DNA from: SG8-41 sp036555615
GTDB lineage: Bacteria > Pseudomonadota > Gammaproteobacteria > Burkholderiales > SG8-41
DNA: 10,797 nt
Direction of reading: 5' to 3'
Assembly: GCA_036555615.1 (NCBI GenBank)
Contig: DATBKZ010000110.1
Location: 1-10,797, forward strand
Made by a program: the position numbers and the translations under genes
Shown here: positions 1 through 6,517 of the stretch, in pieces
Layout: each line of letters begins with the position of its first letter
Position numbering within the stretch: position 1 is the first letter of the stretch
The notes under the pieces: generated by a model
Seen by the model: only the letters and a program-made list of their open reading frames with translations
Database searches by the model: none
Told to the model about the DNA's origin: nothing

Positions 1-1
1 C

Positions 2-304
2 GTCTGGGTCGACCAGTTCAACACGCTCGGGCTCGGCGCGAACGTGCCGATCGCCACCGGCAACCTGAACGAGTCGTACCTCGCCCTCGTCGACGGCAAG
101 TTCGTCAACCTGCGCGTGCCCTATCCGATGGGCTTCTTCCCGAAGTGGGGCGAGGGGCGCATCGACGATCCCAGCGGCGGCTGGAAGGGCAGGGCGATGT
201 GGGCGACCGACTCCACGCGCACCGTGTATCACAACGAAGGCGGCAAGGGCGCCAAGCCGCGCGTCTACAAGCTCCAGCTTCGCCCCGACCCGCTCGCCAG
301 GTAA
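2..304 (+). CDS. C-terminal end of a tandem paralogue of the next gene (5' end outside window)
   Basis: An open frame enters from the left edge and ends at TAA (302-304). Its 100 visible residues match the C-terminal 100 residues of the 707-aa protein at 345-2468 at about 87 positions, and the first 60 bases are almost identical to 2168-2227. This is therefore the 3' end of a second copy of the same gene, in tandem 40 bp upstream. The shared tail includes VWVDQFNTLGLGANVPIATG and ends RPDPLAR. What is known is only the paralogue's likely nature: a secreted or lipid-anchored protein with a predicted beta-propeller and a single haem-binding motif. Those N-terminal parts lie outside the window and cannot be confirmed for this copy. 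The downstream copy has its own ribosome-binding site (GGGAGG), so the two could be co-transcribed. Confidence 0.85.
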   Translation, partial: VWVDQFNTLGLGANVPIATGNLNESYLALVDGKFVNLRVPYPMGFFPKWGEGRIDDPSGGWKGRAMWATDSTRTVYHNEGGKGAKPRVYKLQLRPDPLAR

Positions 305-344
305 GCCAAGGGAGAGGATGAGATAAACCAAGGGAGGCCGTCAC

Positions 345-2468
345 ATGAAAACGAAGACTGGTTGGTATTTGGCTGCGGCGGGAATCGCAACGCTGCTCGC
401 GGCGTGCGCGGCGCAGATGAGCTCGGAGGGCGGCGTCACCGTCGGCGCGAGCGACCTGGGCGGCGTCGTCACGGGCGCGCAAGGTCCGGAGGCCGGCGTC
501 TGGGTGATCGCGGAAACGAAGGACCTGCCCACGCCCTACGCCAAGATCGTCGTCACCGACGACCGCGGGCGCTACTTGATCCCGGATCTGCCCAAGGCGC
601 GCTACAGCGTCTGGGTGCGCGGCTATGGGCTCGTCGATTCGCCCAAGACCACGACCGCGCCCGGCGCGACCGTCAATCTCAAGGCGGTGCGGGCGCCGAG
701 CACCGCCGCGGCCGCGCAGTACTACCCGCCGGTCTACTGGTACTCGATGCTCAAGATCCCGGAGAAGAGCGATTTCCCCTTGGGCAAGGTCAAGCACCAG
801 GGCGAGTGGCTGACCATCGTGAAGTCGAACGCGTGCATCGCCTGCCACGCGCTCGGCACCCAGGGCACGCGCACGATGCCGAAGGCGTTCGCCCACATGA
901 AGTCGGCCGACGCCTGGGCGCGGCGCGTGCAGTCCGGCCAGGCGATGGCGCAGATGGCGCGCGACGTCTCCCGCGTCGCCAACCCGCGCTTCATGGAGCA
1001 GTACGCCGACTGGACCGACCGCATCGCCGCCGGCGAGCTCCCGTTCGCGCAGCCGCAGCGGCCGCAGGGCGTCGAGCGCAACATCGTGTTGACGCTCTGG
1101 GACTGGAGCCGGAGCACGGGCTACATGCACGACTTGATCGGCACCGACCGGCGCAATCCCACGCTCTTTCCCAACGGGAAGCTCTACGGCGCGCCCGAGG
1201 ACAGCTCCGATTTCGTGCCGATCCTCGATCCCAGGACGAACCAGGTGAGCGAGATCCGCCACCCGGTGCGCGACCCCAAGACCCCCTCGAGCAAGTCGAA
1301 CCCGATGCAGCCCTCGGCGGTCTGGGGCGACAAGCCGATCTGGGACAGCAAGACGAGCATCCACAACCCGATGATGGACGAGCGCGGCCGCGTCTGGTTC
1401 ACCGCGCGCGTGCGCCATCCCGACAACCCCGGCTTCTGCAAGAAGGGCTCGAGCCATCCCTCGGCGAAGGCGTACCCGATCAACCGCGCCGCGCGCCATC
1501 TCTCGATGTACGACCCGGCAAGCGGCAAGTGGTCGCTCATCAGCACCTGCTTCCCCACGCACCACCTGGTCTTCGCGGAGGACGCCAACCACACGCTGTG
1601 GACGAGCAGCGGCGGCGGCGGCGTGGGCGTCGTCGGCTGGCTGGACCGCAAGCTCTACGAGGAGACCGGGGACGAAGCGCGCGCGCAGGGCTGGACGCCG
1701 TTCATCCTGGACACCAACGGCAACGGCCGGCGCGACGCTTACACCGAGCCCAACCAGCCGCTCGATTCCACGAAGGACCGGCGCATCCAGACCAATCTCT
1801 ACGCCGTCTCCGTCAATCCCAAGGACGGCTCGGTGTGGGGCACGGCGCTCGGATTCCCGTTCCCCGGCTACGTCATCCGCGTCGCCCCGGGAAAAAATCC
1901 CACCGCGACCGCGCTGACCGAGGTCTACGAGCCGCCGATGCCGGGCTTCGGGCCGCGCGGGGGCGACATCGACCGCTACGGCGTCTACTGGGTCTCGCTC
2001 GCGAGCGGGCACCTCGGGCGCTTCGACCGCAGCCAATGCAAGGGGCCGTTGAACGGTCCCAAGGCGACCGGCAAGCACTGCCCAGAGGGCTGGACGCTCT
2101 ATCCCTTCCCCGGCCCGCAGTTCGGGAACGTGAAGGATGCGGGCAGCGCGGAGGCGAGCTACTACGTGTGGGTCGACCAGTTCAACACGCTCGGGCTCGG
2201 CGCGAACGTGCCGATCGCCACCGGCAATCTGCACGATGCCTACCACGCCCTCGTCGACGGCAAGTTCGTCACCCTGCGCGTGCCCTACCCGATGGGATTT
2301 TTCGCGAAGTGGGGCGAGGGGCGCATCGACGACCCGAACGGCGGCTGGAAGGGGAGAGCGATGTGGGCGACCAACTCCACGCGCACCGTGTACCACAACG
2401 AAGGCGGCAAGGGCGCGCGGCCGAACGTCGTGCGCTTCCAACTCCGCCCCGATCCACTCGCCAGGTAA
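345..2468 (+). CDS. Putative lipoprotein with carboxypeptidase-regulatory-like domain, CxxCH haem site and predicted beta-propeller
   Basis: This 707-aa protein starts at ATG 345, 9 nt after GGGAGG. The N-terminus has two lysines, a hydrophobic stretch and a lipobox (LLAAC, Cys21), indicating lipid anchoring after export. Residues about 35-115 resemble a carboxypeptidase regulatory-like (beta-sandwich) domain (VVTG..GPEAGVWVIAET, TDDRGRYLIPDLP). CIACH at 164-168 is a single c-type haem attachment motif (Cys164, Cys167, His168). The rest is rich in W, G and repeated aromatic or 'D.RGRVWFT', 'SVWGTALG', 'YGVYWVS' blades, typical of streptogramin-lyase-like beta-propellers; this part is inferred from pattern. 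The substrate is unknown. A periplasmic redox or lyase role is possible but unproven. It follows a tandem paralogue and precedes a Bug solute-binding gene, which suggests linked use of an external organic substrate. GC and codon use match its neighbours. Confidence 0.8.
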   Translation: MKTKTGWYLAAAGIATLLAACAAQMSSEGGVTVGASDLGGVVTGAQGPEAGVWVIAETKDLPTPYAKIVVTDDRGRYLIPDLPKARYSVWVRGYGLVDSPKTTTAPGATVNLKAVRAPSTAAAAQYYPPVYWYSMLKIPEKSDFPLGKVKHQGEWLTIVKSNACIACHALGTQGTRTMPKAFAHMKSADAWARRVQSGQAMAQMARDVSRVANPRFMEQYADWTDRIAAGELPFAQPQRPQGVERNIVLTLWDWSRSTGYMHDLIGTDRRNPTLFPNGKLYGAPEDSSDFVPILDPRTNQVSEIRHPVRDPKTPSSKSNPMQPSAVWGDKPIWDSKTSIHNPMMDERGRVWFTARVRHPDNPGFCKKGSSHPSAKAYPINRAARHLSMYDPASGKWSLISTCFPTHHLVFAEDANHTLWTSSGGGGVGVVGWLDRKLYEETGDEARAQGWTPFILDTNGNGRRDAYTEPNQPLDSTKDRRIQTNLYAVSVNPKDGSVWGTALGFPFPGYVIRVAPGKNPTATALTEVYEPPMPGFGPRGGDIDRYGVYWVSLASGHLGRFDRSQCKGPLNGPKATGKHCPEGWTLYPFPGPQFGNVKDAGSAEASYYVWVDQFNTLGLGANVPIATGNLHDAYHALVDGKFVTLRVPYPMGFFAKWGEGRIDDPNGGWKGRAMWATNSTRTVYHNEGGKGARPNVVRFQLRPDPLAR

Positions 2469-2496
2469 TCGATTTGTCTTCCCTCCCGCCCGAGAT

Positions 2497-2624
2497 CCCC
2501 TCTCCACTCGGGAGAGGGGCGGGGGGGAGGTGTGAGGGGTGAACAAGACCCCCTCTCCACTCGGGAGAGGCGGAACTGGTCTCAATTACTCCCTCTCCAC
2601 TCGGGAGAGGGTTGGGGTGAGGGG
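2497..2624. repeat. Three copies of intergenic palindromic repeat family A
   Basis: Three hairpin units share CTCTCCACTCGGGAGAG. Unit 1 (2497-2519) has 9-bp arms (CCCCTCTCC/GGAGAGGGG) and a G-rich tail to 2540. Unit 2 (2552-2570) keeps 7-bp arms and has lost the tail. Unit 3 (2591-2611) has 8-bp arms and the full tail TTGGGGTGAGGGG (2612-2624). All three have the same orientation. No T-run follows, so they are not standard intrinsic terminators. Similar GC-rich hairpin repeats are widespread between genes in beta- and gammaproteobacteria. Further copies occur at 3703, 3749 and 5665. The ribosome-binding site of the next gene lies just after unit 3. Confidence 0.9.
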
Positions 2625-2644
2625 CGAATAAGAAGGAGGGAAAG

Positions 2645-3613
2645 ATGAACCGCCTGCATTGGATTGTTGGAGGGTTATTCCTGGCCATCACCGCCACCGC
2701 GCTCGCGCAGACGCCGAAGTACCCCGTGAAGCCCGTGCGGATGCTGGTCGGCTTTGCGCCGGGGGGCGCGACCGACATCATCGCGCGGCTCCTCGCCCCG
2801 GGCCTCGGCGAATCGCTCGGCCAGACGGTCGTCGTCGAGAACCGGCCGGGCGCGAGCAGCCAGATCGCGGGAGAGCTCGCCGCCCGCAGCGCCCCCGACG
2901 GCCACACGCTGCTCATGACGACGCAGACCCTCATGACCTCGCAGATGATCGAGGGCAAGACCTATCCCGATCTCACGAAGGACTTCGCGCCCGTGTCGCT
3001 CTCCGCCACGAGTCCCCTGATCCTCGTCGTGAACCCCTCGCTCCCGGTGAAATCGGTGAGGACGCTGATCGAGCTTGCCCGCGCGCGCCCGGGGGAATTG
3101 AACTTCGGCACCGGCGGCATCGGCACCACACCGCACATGTCGGGGGAGCTCCTCGCCACCCAGGCCCGCCTGAAGCTCGTGCACGTGCCGTTCAAGGGCG
3201 AGGGGCCGGCGCTGGTGGACGTCATCGCCGGGCACGTGCCGATGATGTTCTCGAACATCACAGCCTCGCTCGCCTTCGTGAAAGCGGGGCGGCTGCGGGT
3301 GCTCGCCCAGACCGGCCTCAAGCGCTCCCCGGTCGTCGCCGAGGTGCCGACGATGGCGGAATCGGGCCTGCCCGGATTCGAAGTCATCGGATTCTTCGGG
3401 GTGATGGCGCCGGCCGGCACGCCGCGCGAGATCGTGACGCGGCTGAACGCCGAGCTCGCGAAGGCGATGGCGCGGCCCGCGGTGCGCAAACAATACGCCA
3501 CCCAGGCGCTCGAGCCCGGCACGCTCACCGCCGACGAGTACACCGCCTTCATCAAGGACCAGGCCCTCAAGTTCGGCAAGATCATCCGCGACGCCAACAT
3601 CATCGCCAAATAG
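2645..3613 (+). CDS. Bug/TctC-family tripartite tricarboxylate transporter solute-binding protein
   Basis: This 322-aa protein starts at ATG 2645, 5 nt after a strong AAGGAGGG. A Sec signal peptide (MNRLHW then a hydrophobic core) is predicted to be cut after ALA (19-21). The mature protein opens with YPVKPVRMLVGFAPGGATD, the family's N-terminal signature, followed by GQTVVVENRPGASSQIAGE, PDGHTLLM, FAPVSL and the later YKG-like HVPFKGEGPAL. Length is normal for the family (about 320-330). Such proteins are periplasmic receptors that bind carboxylates or related small organics. Betaproteobacteria carry dozens to hundreds of orphan copies without the TctA/TctB membrane subunits, and no such subunits are seen here. 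The ligand cannot be read from sequence. It may be co-transcribed with the propeller genes upstream, though 176 bp of palindromic repeats intervene. Confidence 0.95.
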   Translation: MNRLHWIVGGLFLAITATALAQTPKYPVKPVRMLVGFAPGGATDIIARLLAPGLGESLGQTVVVENRPGASSQIAGELAARSAPDGHTLLMTTQTLMTSQMIEGKTYPDLTKDFAPVSLSATSPLILVVNPSLPVKSVRTLIELARARPGELNFGTGGIGTTPHMSGELLATQARLKLVHVPFKGEGPALVDVIAGHVPMMFSNITASLAFVKAGRLRVLAQTGLKRSPVVAEVPTMAESGLPGFEVIGFFGVMAPAGTPREIVTRLNAELAKAMARPAVRKQYATQALEPGTLTADEYTAFIKDQALKFGKIIRDANIIAK

Positions 3614-3624
3614 GTACCCGAGTT

Positions 3625-3675
3625 CCCCTCCTGCCTGAGGAGGGGTGGCTGCTATGCAGCCGGGGTGGTGGGAGG
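3625..3675. repeat. Palindromic repeat family B, full-length unit
   Basis: Two consecutive hairpins are visible. The first is CCCCTCCT (3625-3632) with AGGAGGGG (3638-3645), and the second is GGCTGC (3647-3652) with GCAGCC (3656-3661). A tail GGGGTGGTGGGAGG follows. It lies 11 bp after the Bug stop codon and could fold in the 3' end of that transcript, but no T-run follows. The unit at 6463-6515 has the same architecture with a different second stem (GGCGC/GCGCC). Confidence 0.85.
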
Positions 3676-3702
3676 ATCTTCTCCTGCCCTAAATCCAAAT
3701 CT

Positions 3703-3737
3703 CCCTCTCCCCTCGGGAGAGGGCCGCGGTGAGGGGT
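3703..3737. repeat. Palindromic repeat family A unit
   Basis: CCCTCTCC (3703-3710) pairs with GGAGAGGG (3716-3723) around a CCTCG loop. A diverged tail CCGCGGTGAGGGGT follows. It lies between the Bug gene and the AbrB-Doc pair. Confidence 0.85.
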
Positions 3738-3748
3738 GAGAAAGTTCC

Positions 3749-3803
3749 CCCTCTCCACTCGGGAGAGGGTTGGGGTGAGGGGTATGCGCCGGCGTGATGG
3801 GAG
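3749..3803. repeat. Composite A+B repeat, left copy
   Basis: A family A hairpin and tail (3749-3782) runs directly into the tail of a family B unit (GCGCCGGCGTGATGGGAG). A 55-bp copy of the same composite lies at 5665-5719, in the same orientation, with 3 mismatches. The two copies bracket AbrB-Doc plus the exported protein gene. Confidence 0.85.
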
Positions 3804-3824
3804 AGGACCAGCCGTGCTAACATG

Positions 3825-3840
3825 CGTTATAACGTCCCGC
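3825..3840 (+). promoter_or_regulatory. Candidate promoter/operator of the AbrB-Doc pair
   Basis: The perfect 10-bp palindrome CGTTATAACG (3825-3834) contains a good -10 hexamer, TATAAC (3828-3833). No convincing -35 lies 17 bp upstream. It stands 24 nt before the antitoxin ATG, with GAGGG (3844-3848) as ribosome-binding site. AbrB/MazE-type antitoxins usually autoregulate by binding dyads over their own promoter, so this is a plausible operator; that role is inference. Confidence 0.45.
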
Positions 3841-3857
3841 GATGAGGGTTTTCCACC

Positions 3858-4082
3858 ATGAAGCTCAAGATCACCACGGTCGGCAACTCGGCCGGCGTCA
3901 TCCTCCCCAAGGAACTGCTGGCGCGCTTGCGCGTTGCCAAGGGCGACGCGCTCTATGCGACCGAGCTGCCCGACGGCGTCAAGCTCACGCCCTTCGACCC
4001 CGAGCTCGCCGGGCAGATGGAGGTCGCGGAGCGCGTCATGCGTGAAGACCGCAACGTGTTGCGCAAGCTGGCCAAGAGCTGA
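3858..4082 (+). CDS. AbrB/MazE-family antitoxin (partner of Doc)
   Basis: This 74-aa protein starts at ATG 3858, 9 nt after GAGGG. Residues 1-45 form a swapped-hairpin AbrB DNA-binding domain (TTVGNSAGVILPKELLARLR then GDALYA). Residues 50-74 are an acidic-then-basic helical tail (DPELAGQMEVAERVMREDRN) of the kind that wraps and neutralises a toxin. Its stop TGA overlaps the ATG of the Doc gene by one base, as in tightly coupled TA operons. It is expected to repress its own promoter, with the palindrome at 3825-3834 as a candidate site. An earlier in-register ATG is absent, so the start is secure. Confidence 0.9.
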   Translation: MKLKITTVGNSAGVILPKELLARLRVAKGDALYATELPDGVKLTPFDPELAGQMEVAERVMREDRNVLRKLAKS

Positions 4083-4555
4083 TGATCTGGCTCGAGAAAG
4101 CGCTCGTGCTCGCGATCCACGAGCGCCAGCTCGCGGAGCACGGCGGCACCGGCGGCGTGCGCGACGAGGGGCTGCTGGAGTCGGCGCTGGCGCGCCCGCA
4201 GCAGCTCCACGCCTACGGCGACCCGGACCCCGATCTCTCCGATCTCGCCGCGGCGCTCGCGTATGGCCTTGCGCGCAACCATCCTTTTCTCGACGGCAAC
4301 AAGCGCACGGCGCACGTCGCCTATCGAACCTTCCTCGCGCTCAACGGCGCCGAGCTCGCTGCGACGGACGAGGAGAAATACGTCACCATGCTGGCACTCG
4401 CCGAAGGCAAGCTCTCCGAGCGGGACTTTGCCGTCTGGCTGCGGGCGCGCGTGCGCGCTCGCGGACGGGGCGAAGCGCGCGAGCCGCGCCCCGCGTACCA
4501 GGCCAAGCCGCGCGCGGCGCGCTCACGGCGCACGCAGTCCCGCGCTGCGCGCTGA
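4082..4555 (+). CDS. doc: Doc-type (Fic-fold) death-on-curing toxin
   Basis: This 157-aa protein starts at ATG 4082, overlapping the antitoxin stop (TGATG). The Fic/Doc active-site motif HPFLDGNKRT lies at residues 67-76 (His67, Asp71, Gly72, Asn73, Lys74, Arg75). Upstream is the Doc signature GGVRDEGLLESALARPQ (24-40). In the family, Doc phosphorylates elongation factor EF-Tu and halts translation, using the Lys-containing motif that separates it from AMP-transferring Fic enzymes (GNGR). Family members are usually about 125-130 aa. This one has about 30 extra C-terminal residues, very rich in Arg and Ala (RARGRGEAREPRPAYQ onward), likely disordered and possibly nucleic-acid binding or read-on sequence after loss of the original stop. 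All visible active-site residues are intact, so it is probably functional. Confidence 0.92.
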   Translation: MIWLEKALVLAIHERQLAEHGGTGGVRDEGLLESALARPQQLHAYGDPDPDLSDLAAALAYGLARNHPFLDGNKRTAHVAYRTFLALNGAELAATDEEKYVTMLALAEGKLSERDFAVWLRARVRARGRGEAREPRPAYQAKPRAARSRRTQSRAAR

Positions 4556-4620
4556 CGAGCCCAGCGAGGTAGGTTACGGTAGGATGAGTCATCACCTCAC
4601 CCGGTATCCACGCGCGATCC

Positions 4621-5610
4621 ATGATTCCAGCAAACAGCACACCCGAAAAACGCGGCCCGTCCCCGGTTCTGTTCCTGCTGCTGTGCACCGCGAGCGCCGC
4701 ACCGCTGTCCGCGCAGACCACGAAATTCCAGGCGGACCAGCACCGGCTGTATCAGGAGGCTGAAGCCGTCCGGAAGGCGAAAGGCCTTCGGGACATCGAC
4801 GCGCTACTGGAAAAATATCCTCCGGCGGCGTTCCAGCCGGTGACGATCCAGAAAGTGGCGCCCGGTGGAAGCGCGGCGATCGCACTCACCGGCACGATCC
4901 CGGCAGGGGTCACCATCCTGTCGGAGAAGGACGGCGCCGTCCTGTCGGGTGCAACGGTCTCCGGCACGAGCTATTCCGCGCGCATGACGGTCGCGGCCAA
5001 CGAGGGTCCGGGATTCGTCAGGCTGTTTGCCTTTACGCCGGTCAGCGGCGGCGTCGCCCGCGTGTCGACCGCCTTTGTCGACACCATTTATCGGTTCGAG
5101 CTTCAAGGCCCGAACGGCCTGACGGTCAGGATCGTCCCGACCGAGAAGACGTTCACGATCGCCGACAACAGGAACGCTTCGCTCAAGTATCAGGCGGATT
5201 TCTACAGGCCCGGAGAGACCAGGCCGTTCGGGACTCGCGTGGGCCCGATGAGTTACGGCGCTGACGACGAACCGCGCACGCGGCTGGACATCTCGCTCCG
5301 CGAGCCTGACACCGCCTGGAAGAAGGAGCTGGAGGAGATCGGAAACAGGCTCCAGGATCCCAAGCTGACCGATGCCCAGCGGGATGCGCTCATGGAGCGA
5401 ATGATGAAAGCGCAACAGCGGATGATGGAAGACATGATGAAGCTCCAAAAAGATCCGGCTTCGGCGCAGAAGAAAGTGGATGAGTTCGGATGCCGCCTCG
5501 TGCAGGTTTATCCCGGCCAGGCGGGCGCGGGCAAGGCCACCATCCTCTGCGGAAAGAACTTCCATGGCGGCACGATCCGGGCGACCGCCACGATGACCAT
5601 CGTGCGGTAG
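4621..5610 (+). CDS. Exported protein of unknown function with C-terminal coiled coil
   Basis: This 329-aa protein has a predicted signal peptide: a charged start, then SPVLFLLLCTASA and cleavage near LSA-QT (about residue 31). I do not recognise the family. Residues about 70-180 are rich in V, T and G and look beta-sandwich-like (IALTGTIPAGVTILS, SGTSYSARMTVAAN). Residues about 225-275 are a Met/Lys/Glu-rich coiled coil (WKKELEEIGNRLQDPKLTDA, then MMKAQQRMMEDMMKLQKD). Two cysteines (FGCRLVQ and ILCGKNF) in the C-terminal section may form a disulfide in the periplasm. No clear ribosome-binding site precedes ATG 4621, and no better in-frame start is seen, so the start is uncertain. It lies 65 bp after Doc and inside the block bracketed by composite repeats. 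Confidence 0.75.
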   Translation: MIPANSTPEKRGPSPVLFLLLCTASAAPLSAQTTKFQADQHRLYQEAEAVRKAKGLRDIDALLEKYPPAAFQPVTIQKVAPGGSAAIALTGTIPAGVTILSEKDGAVLSGATVSGTSYSARMTVAANEGPGFVRLFAFTPVSGGVARVSTAFVDTIYRFELQGPNGLTVRIVPTEKTFTIADNRNASLKYQADFYRPGETRPFGTRVGPMSYGADDEPRTRLDISLREPDTAWKKELEEIGNRLQDPKLTDAQRDALMERMMKAQQRMMEDMMKLQKDPASAQKKVDEFGCRLVQVYPGQAGAGKATILCGKNFHGGTIRATATMTIVR

Positions 5611-5664
5611 ACGTTCCCGCGCATCGAACGCGCCTCATCTCCCCTCGTGCCCGAACCTATTCCT

Positions 5665-5719
5665 CCCTCTCCACTCGGGAGAGGGTGGGGGTGAGGGGTA
5701 TGCGCCGGGGTGGTGGGAG
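5665..5719. repeat. Composite A+B repeat, right copy
   Basis: This is a 55-bp direct copy (3 mismatches) of 3749-3803: family A hairpin CCCTCTCC/GGAGAGGG (5665-5672, 5678-5685), tail GTGAGGGGTATGCGCC, then the family B tail GGGGTGGTGGGAG. It sits between convergent genes (stop at 5610 on +, stop at 5743 on -), so the hairpin may help end transcription from either side. It has no T-run. Confidence 0.85.
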
Positions 5720-5742
5720 CAGTCGTCAGCCGCCAGCGGTAT

Positions 5743-6114
5743 TTACTTGCCTTTGCCGCCAACCTTGTACGGGGCCGCCTCCTCGCGCAACACTCTCCGC
5801 AATGTGGCCTCCAGGCTTTCGCGTTCGATCGCCCGCTTCAGCGCCTCGTTGATCAGCGTCTGGTAGCCGCGCGCGCCGGCACGCGACTTGAAATACTCCA
5901 CGACCGCGTTGTCCAGATACATGGTCAGGCGAATCTTGCCGCGTGGCACTTCCTTGCCCGCGACGCGCACGACGCCATGCGCCGCCATTTCGGCGGTGAT
6001 CTCGGGAACCTCCGACAAATCAATATCGGCGTCCTGCATTGCCTGGACCCGCTGCCAGTCGGTCTTGGAAACCAGCGGCCGCTTAGATGCTTTGGAAGTA
6101 GAGGGCTTGCTCAT
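5743..6114 (-). CDS. brnA: BrnA-family antitoxin
   Basis: This 123-aa protein has an N-terminal part (KRPLVSKTDWQRVQAMQDAD, SEVPEITAEM) and a C-terminal ribbon-helix-helix segment (RGKIRLTMYLDNAVVEYFKS at 58-77, then GYQTLINEALKRAIE at 83-97), the layout of BrnA antitoxins. Its ATG (6112-6114) lies inside the 3' end of the brnT gene, a 32-bp overlap typical of brnTA operons. The weak site AAGGCG precedes it, so translation is probably coupled. In the family, BrnA binds and neutralises BrnT, and the complex represses the brnTA promoter. The tail after the RHH (RVLREEAAPYKVGGKGK) is longer than in minimal members. Confidence 0.9.
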   Translation of the reverse strand: MSKPSTSKASKRPLVSKTDWQRVQAMQDADIDLSEVPEITAEMAAHGVVRVAGKEVPRGKIRLTMYLDNAVVEYFKSRAGARGYQTLINEALKRAIERESLEATLRRVLREEAAPYKVGGKGK

Positions 6115-6352
6115 ATCGTGTCGCCTTGCGCATGGAAATCATCCGGATCCTTCCCCGGACTTCGGTATGGGCCATGACTACAATTGTGTCGCGCAACATG
6201 CCGAGCGTAACGAAGCGCTGCTCGCCGTAATTGAATCGCCGGTCCTCGATCGTGCAGGTGACACCGGAGAATACGTATTCGGCGTCGGTGAAGTCGAATC
6301 CATGCTTGCGCAGGTTGGCGCGGCGCTTCCCTTCATCCCAAACGATTCTCAC
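6083..6352 (-). CDS. brnT: BrnT-family ribonuclease toxin
   Basis: The coding frame extends up to 6433, but homology begins at VRIVWDEGKRRANLRKHGFD, so I place the start at GTG 6350-6352, giving 89 aa (family about 90). BrnT landmarks follow in order: WDEGKRRANLRKHG, FTDAEYVF, GEQRFVTLGML and the C-terminal RGRIRMISMRKATRYEQALY. The family has a RelE-like fold and cleaves RNA to stop translation; brnT precedes brnA in the operon, as here. The longer frame would begin inside palindromic repeats and is not credible. A promoter-like site with a dyad lies just upstream and implies a very short or no leader. All recognised motifs are intact. Confidence 0.88.
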   Translation of the reverse strand: MRIVWDEGKRRANLRKHGFDFTDAEYVFSGVTCTIEDRRFNYGEQRFVTLGMLRDTIVVMAHTEVRGRIRMISMRKATRYEQALYFQSI

Positions 6353-6361
6353 CGCCCATAT

Positions 6362-6392
6362 TATGCATACTTTCGTGCATATCTCCAAGCAA
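6362..6392 (-). promoter_or_regulatory. Candidate brnTA promoter with overlapping operator dyad
   Basis: On the minus strand, TTGCTT (6392-6387) and TATGCA (6369-6364) are 17 bp apart, a plausible -35/-10 pair. An inverted repeat TATGCA-N8-TGCATA (6362-6381) covers the -10 and part of the spacer. It stands 10 bp ahead of the GTG start. The position fits autoregulation by a BrnT-BrnA complex through its RHH domain (family knowledge); binding here is inferred. Confidence 0.5.
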
Positions 6393-6400
6393 GGCCAGGT

Positions 6401-6515
6401 ATTCCCCTTCTGCCCGAGGGCGATCCGGGGCATTCCCCTCCTGCCTGAGGGCGAGCCGGGCTTCTCCCCTCCTGCCTGAGGAGGGGTGGCGCGGAGCGCC
6501 GGGGTGGTGGGAGGG
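6401..6515. repeat. Tandem family B palindromic repeats (two degenerate units plus one full)
   Basis: Three copies lie end to end with a near-30-bp period at the start: 6401-6430, 6431-6460 and 6461-6515. Units 1 and 2 read like CCCCT(T/C)CTGCC(C/T)GAGGGCGA.CCGGG, having lost the second half. Unit 3 is complete, with stem CCCCTCCT/AGGAGGGG, second stem GGCGC/GCGCC and tail GGGGTGGTGGGAGGG. They separate the dehydrogenase stop (6518) from brnT, both on the minus strand. Confidence 0.85.
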
Positions 6516-6517
6516 GG

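Noticed and set aside
105..2585. Long open frame of 826 codons on the minus strand opposite the propeller lipoprotein
   Set aside because: It is a shadow of a high-GC gene: its sequence is Arg/Ala/Val-rich with no recognisable domain, it overlaps both paralogous genes antisense, and the + strand gene has a ribosome-binding site, lipobox and conserved domains.
2497..2624. Three hairpin repeats considered as a CRISPR array
   Set aside because: Units are unequal in length, spacing is irregular, the hairpin and tail are shared with scattered intergenic copies, and no cas genes are present.
3625..3675. Family B hairpin as an intrinsic terminator for the Bug gene
   Set aside because: The stem is strong but no U-tract follows, and the same element occurs elsewhere in unrelated settings.
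6353..6433. Longer N-terminus for BrnT
   Set aside because: It would be encoded by the palindromic repeats and the promoter, and family homology begins at the GTG.
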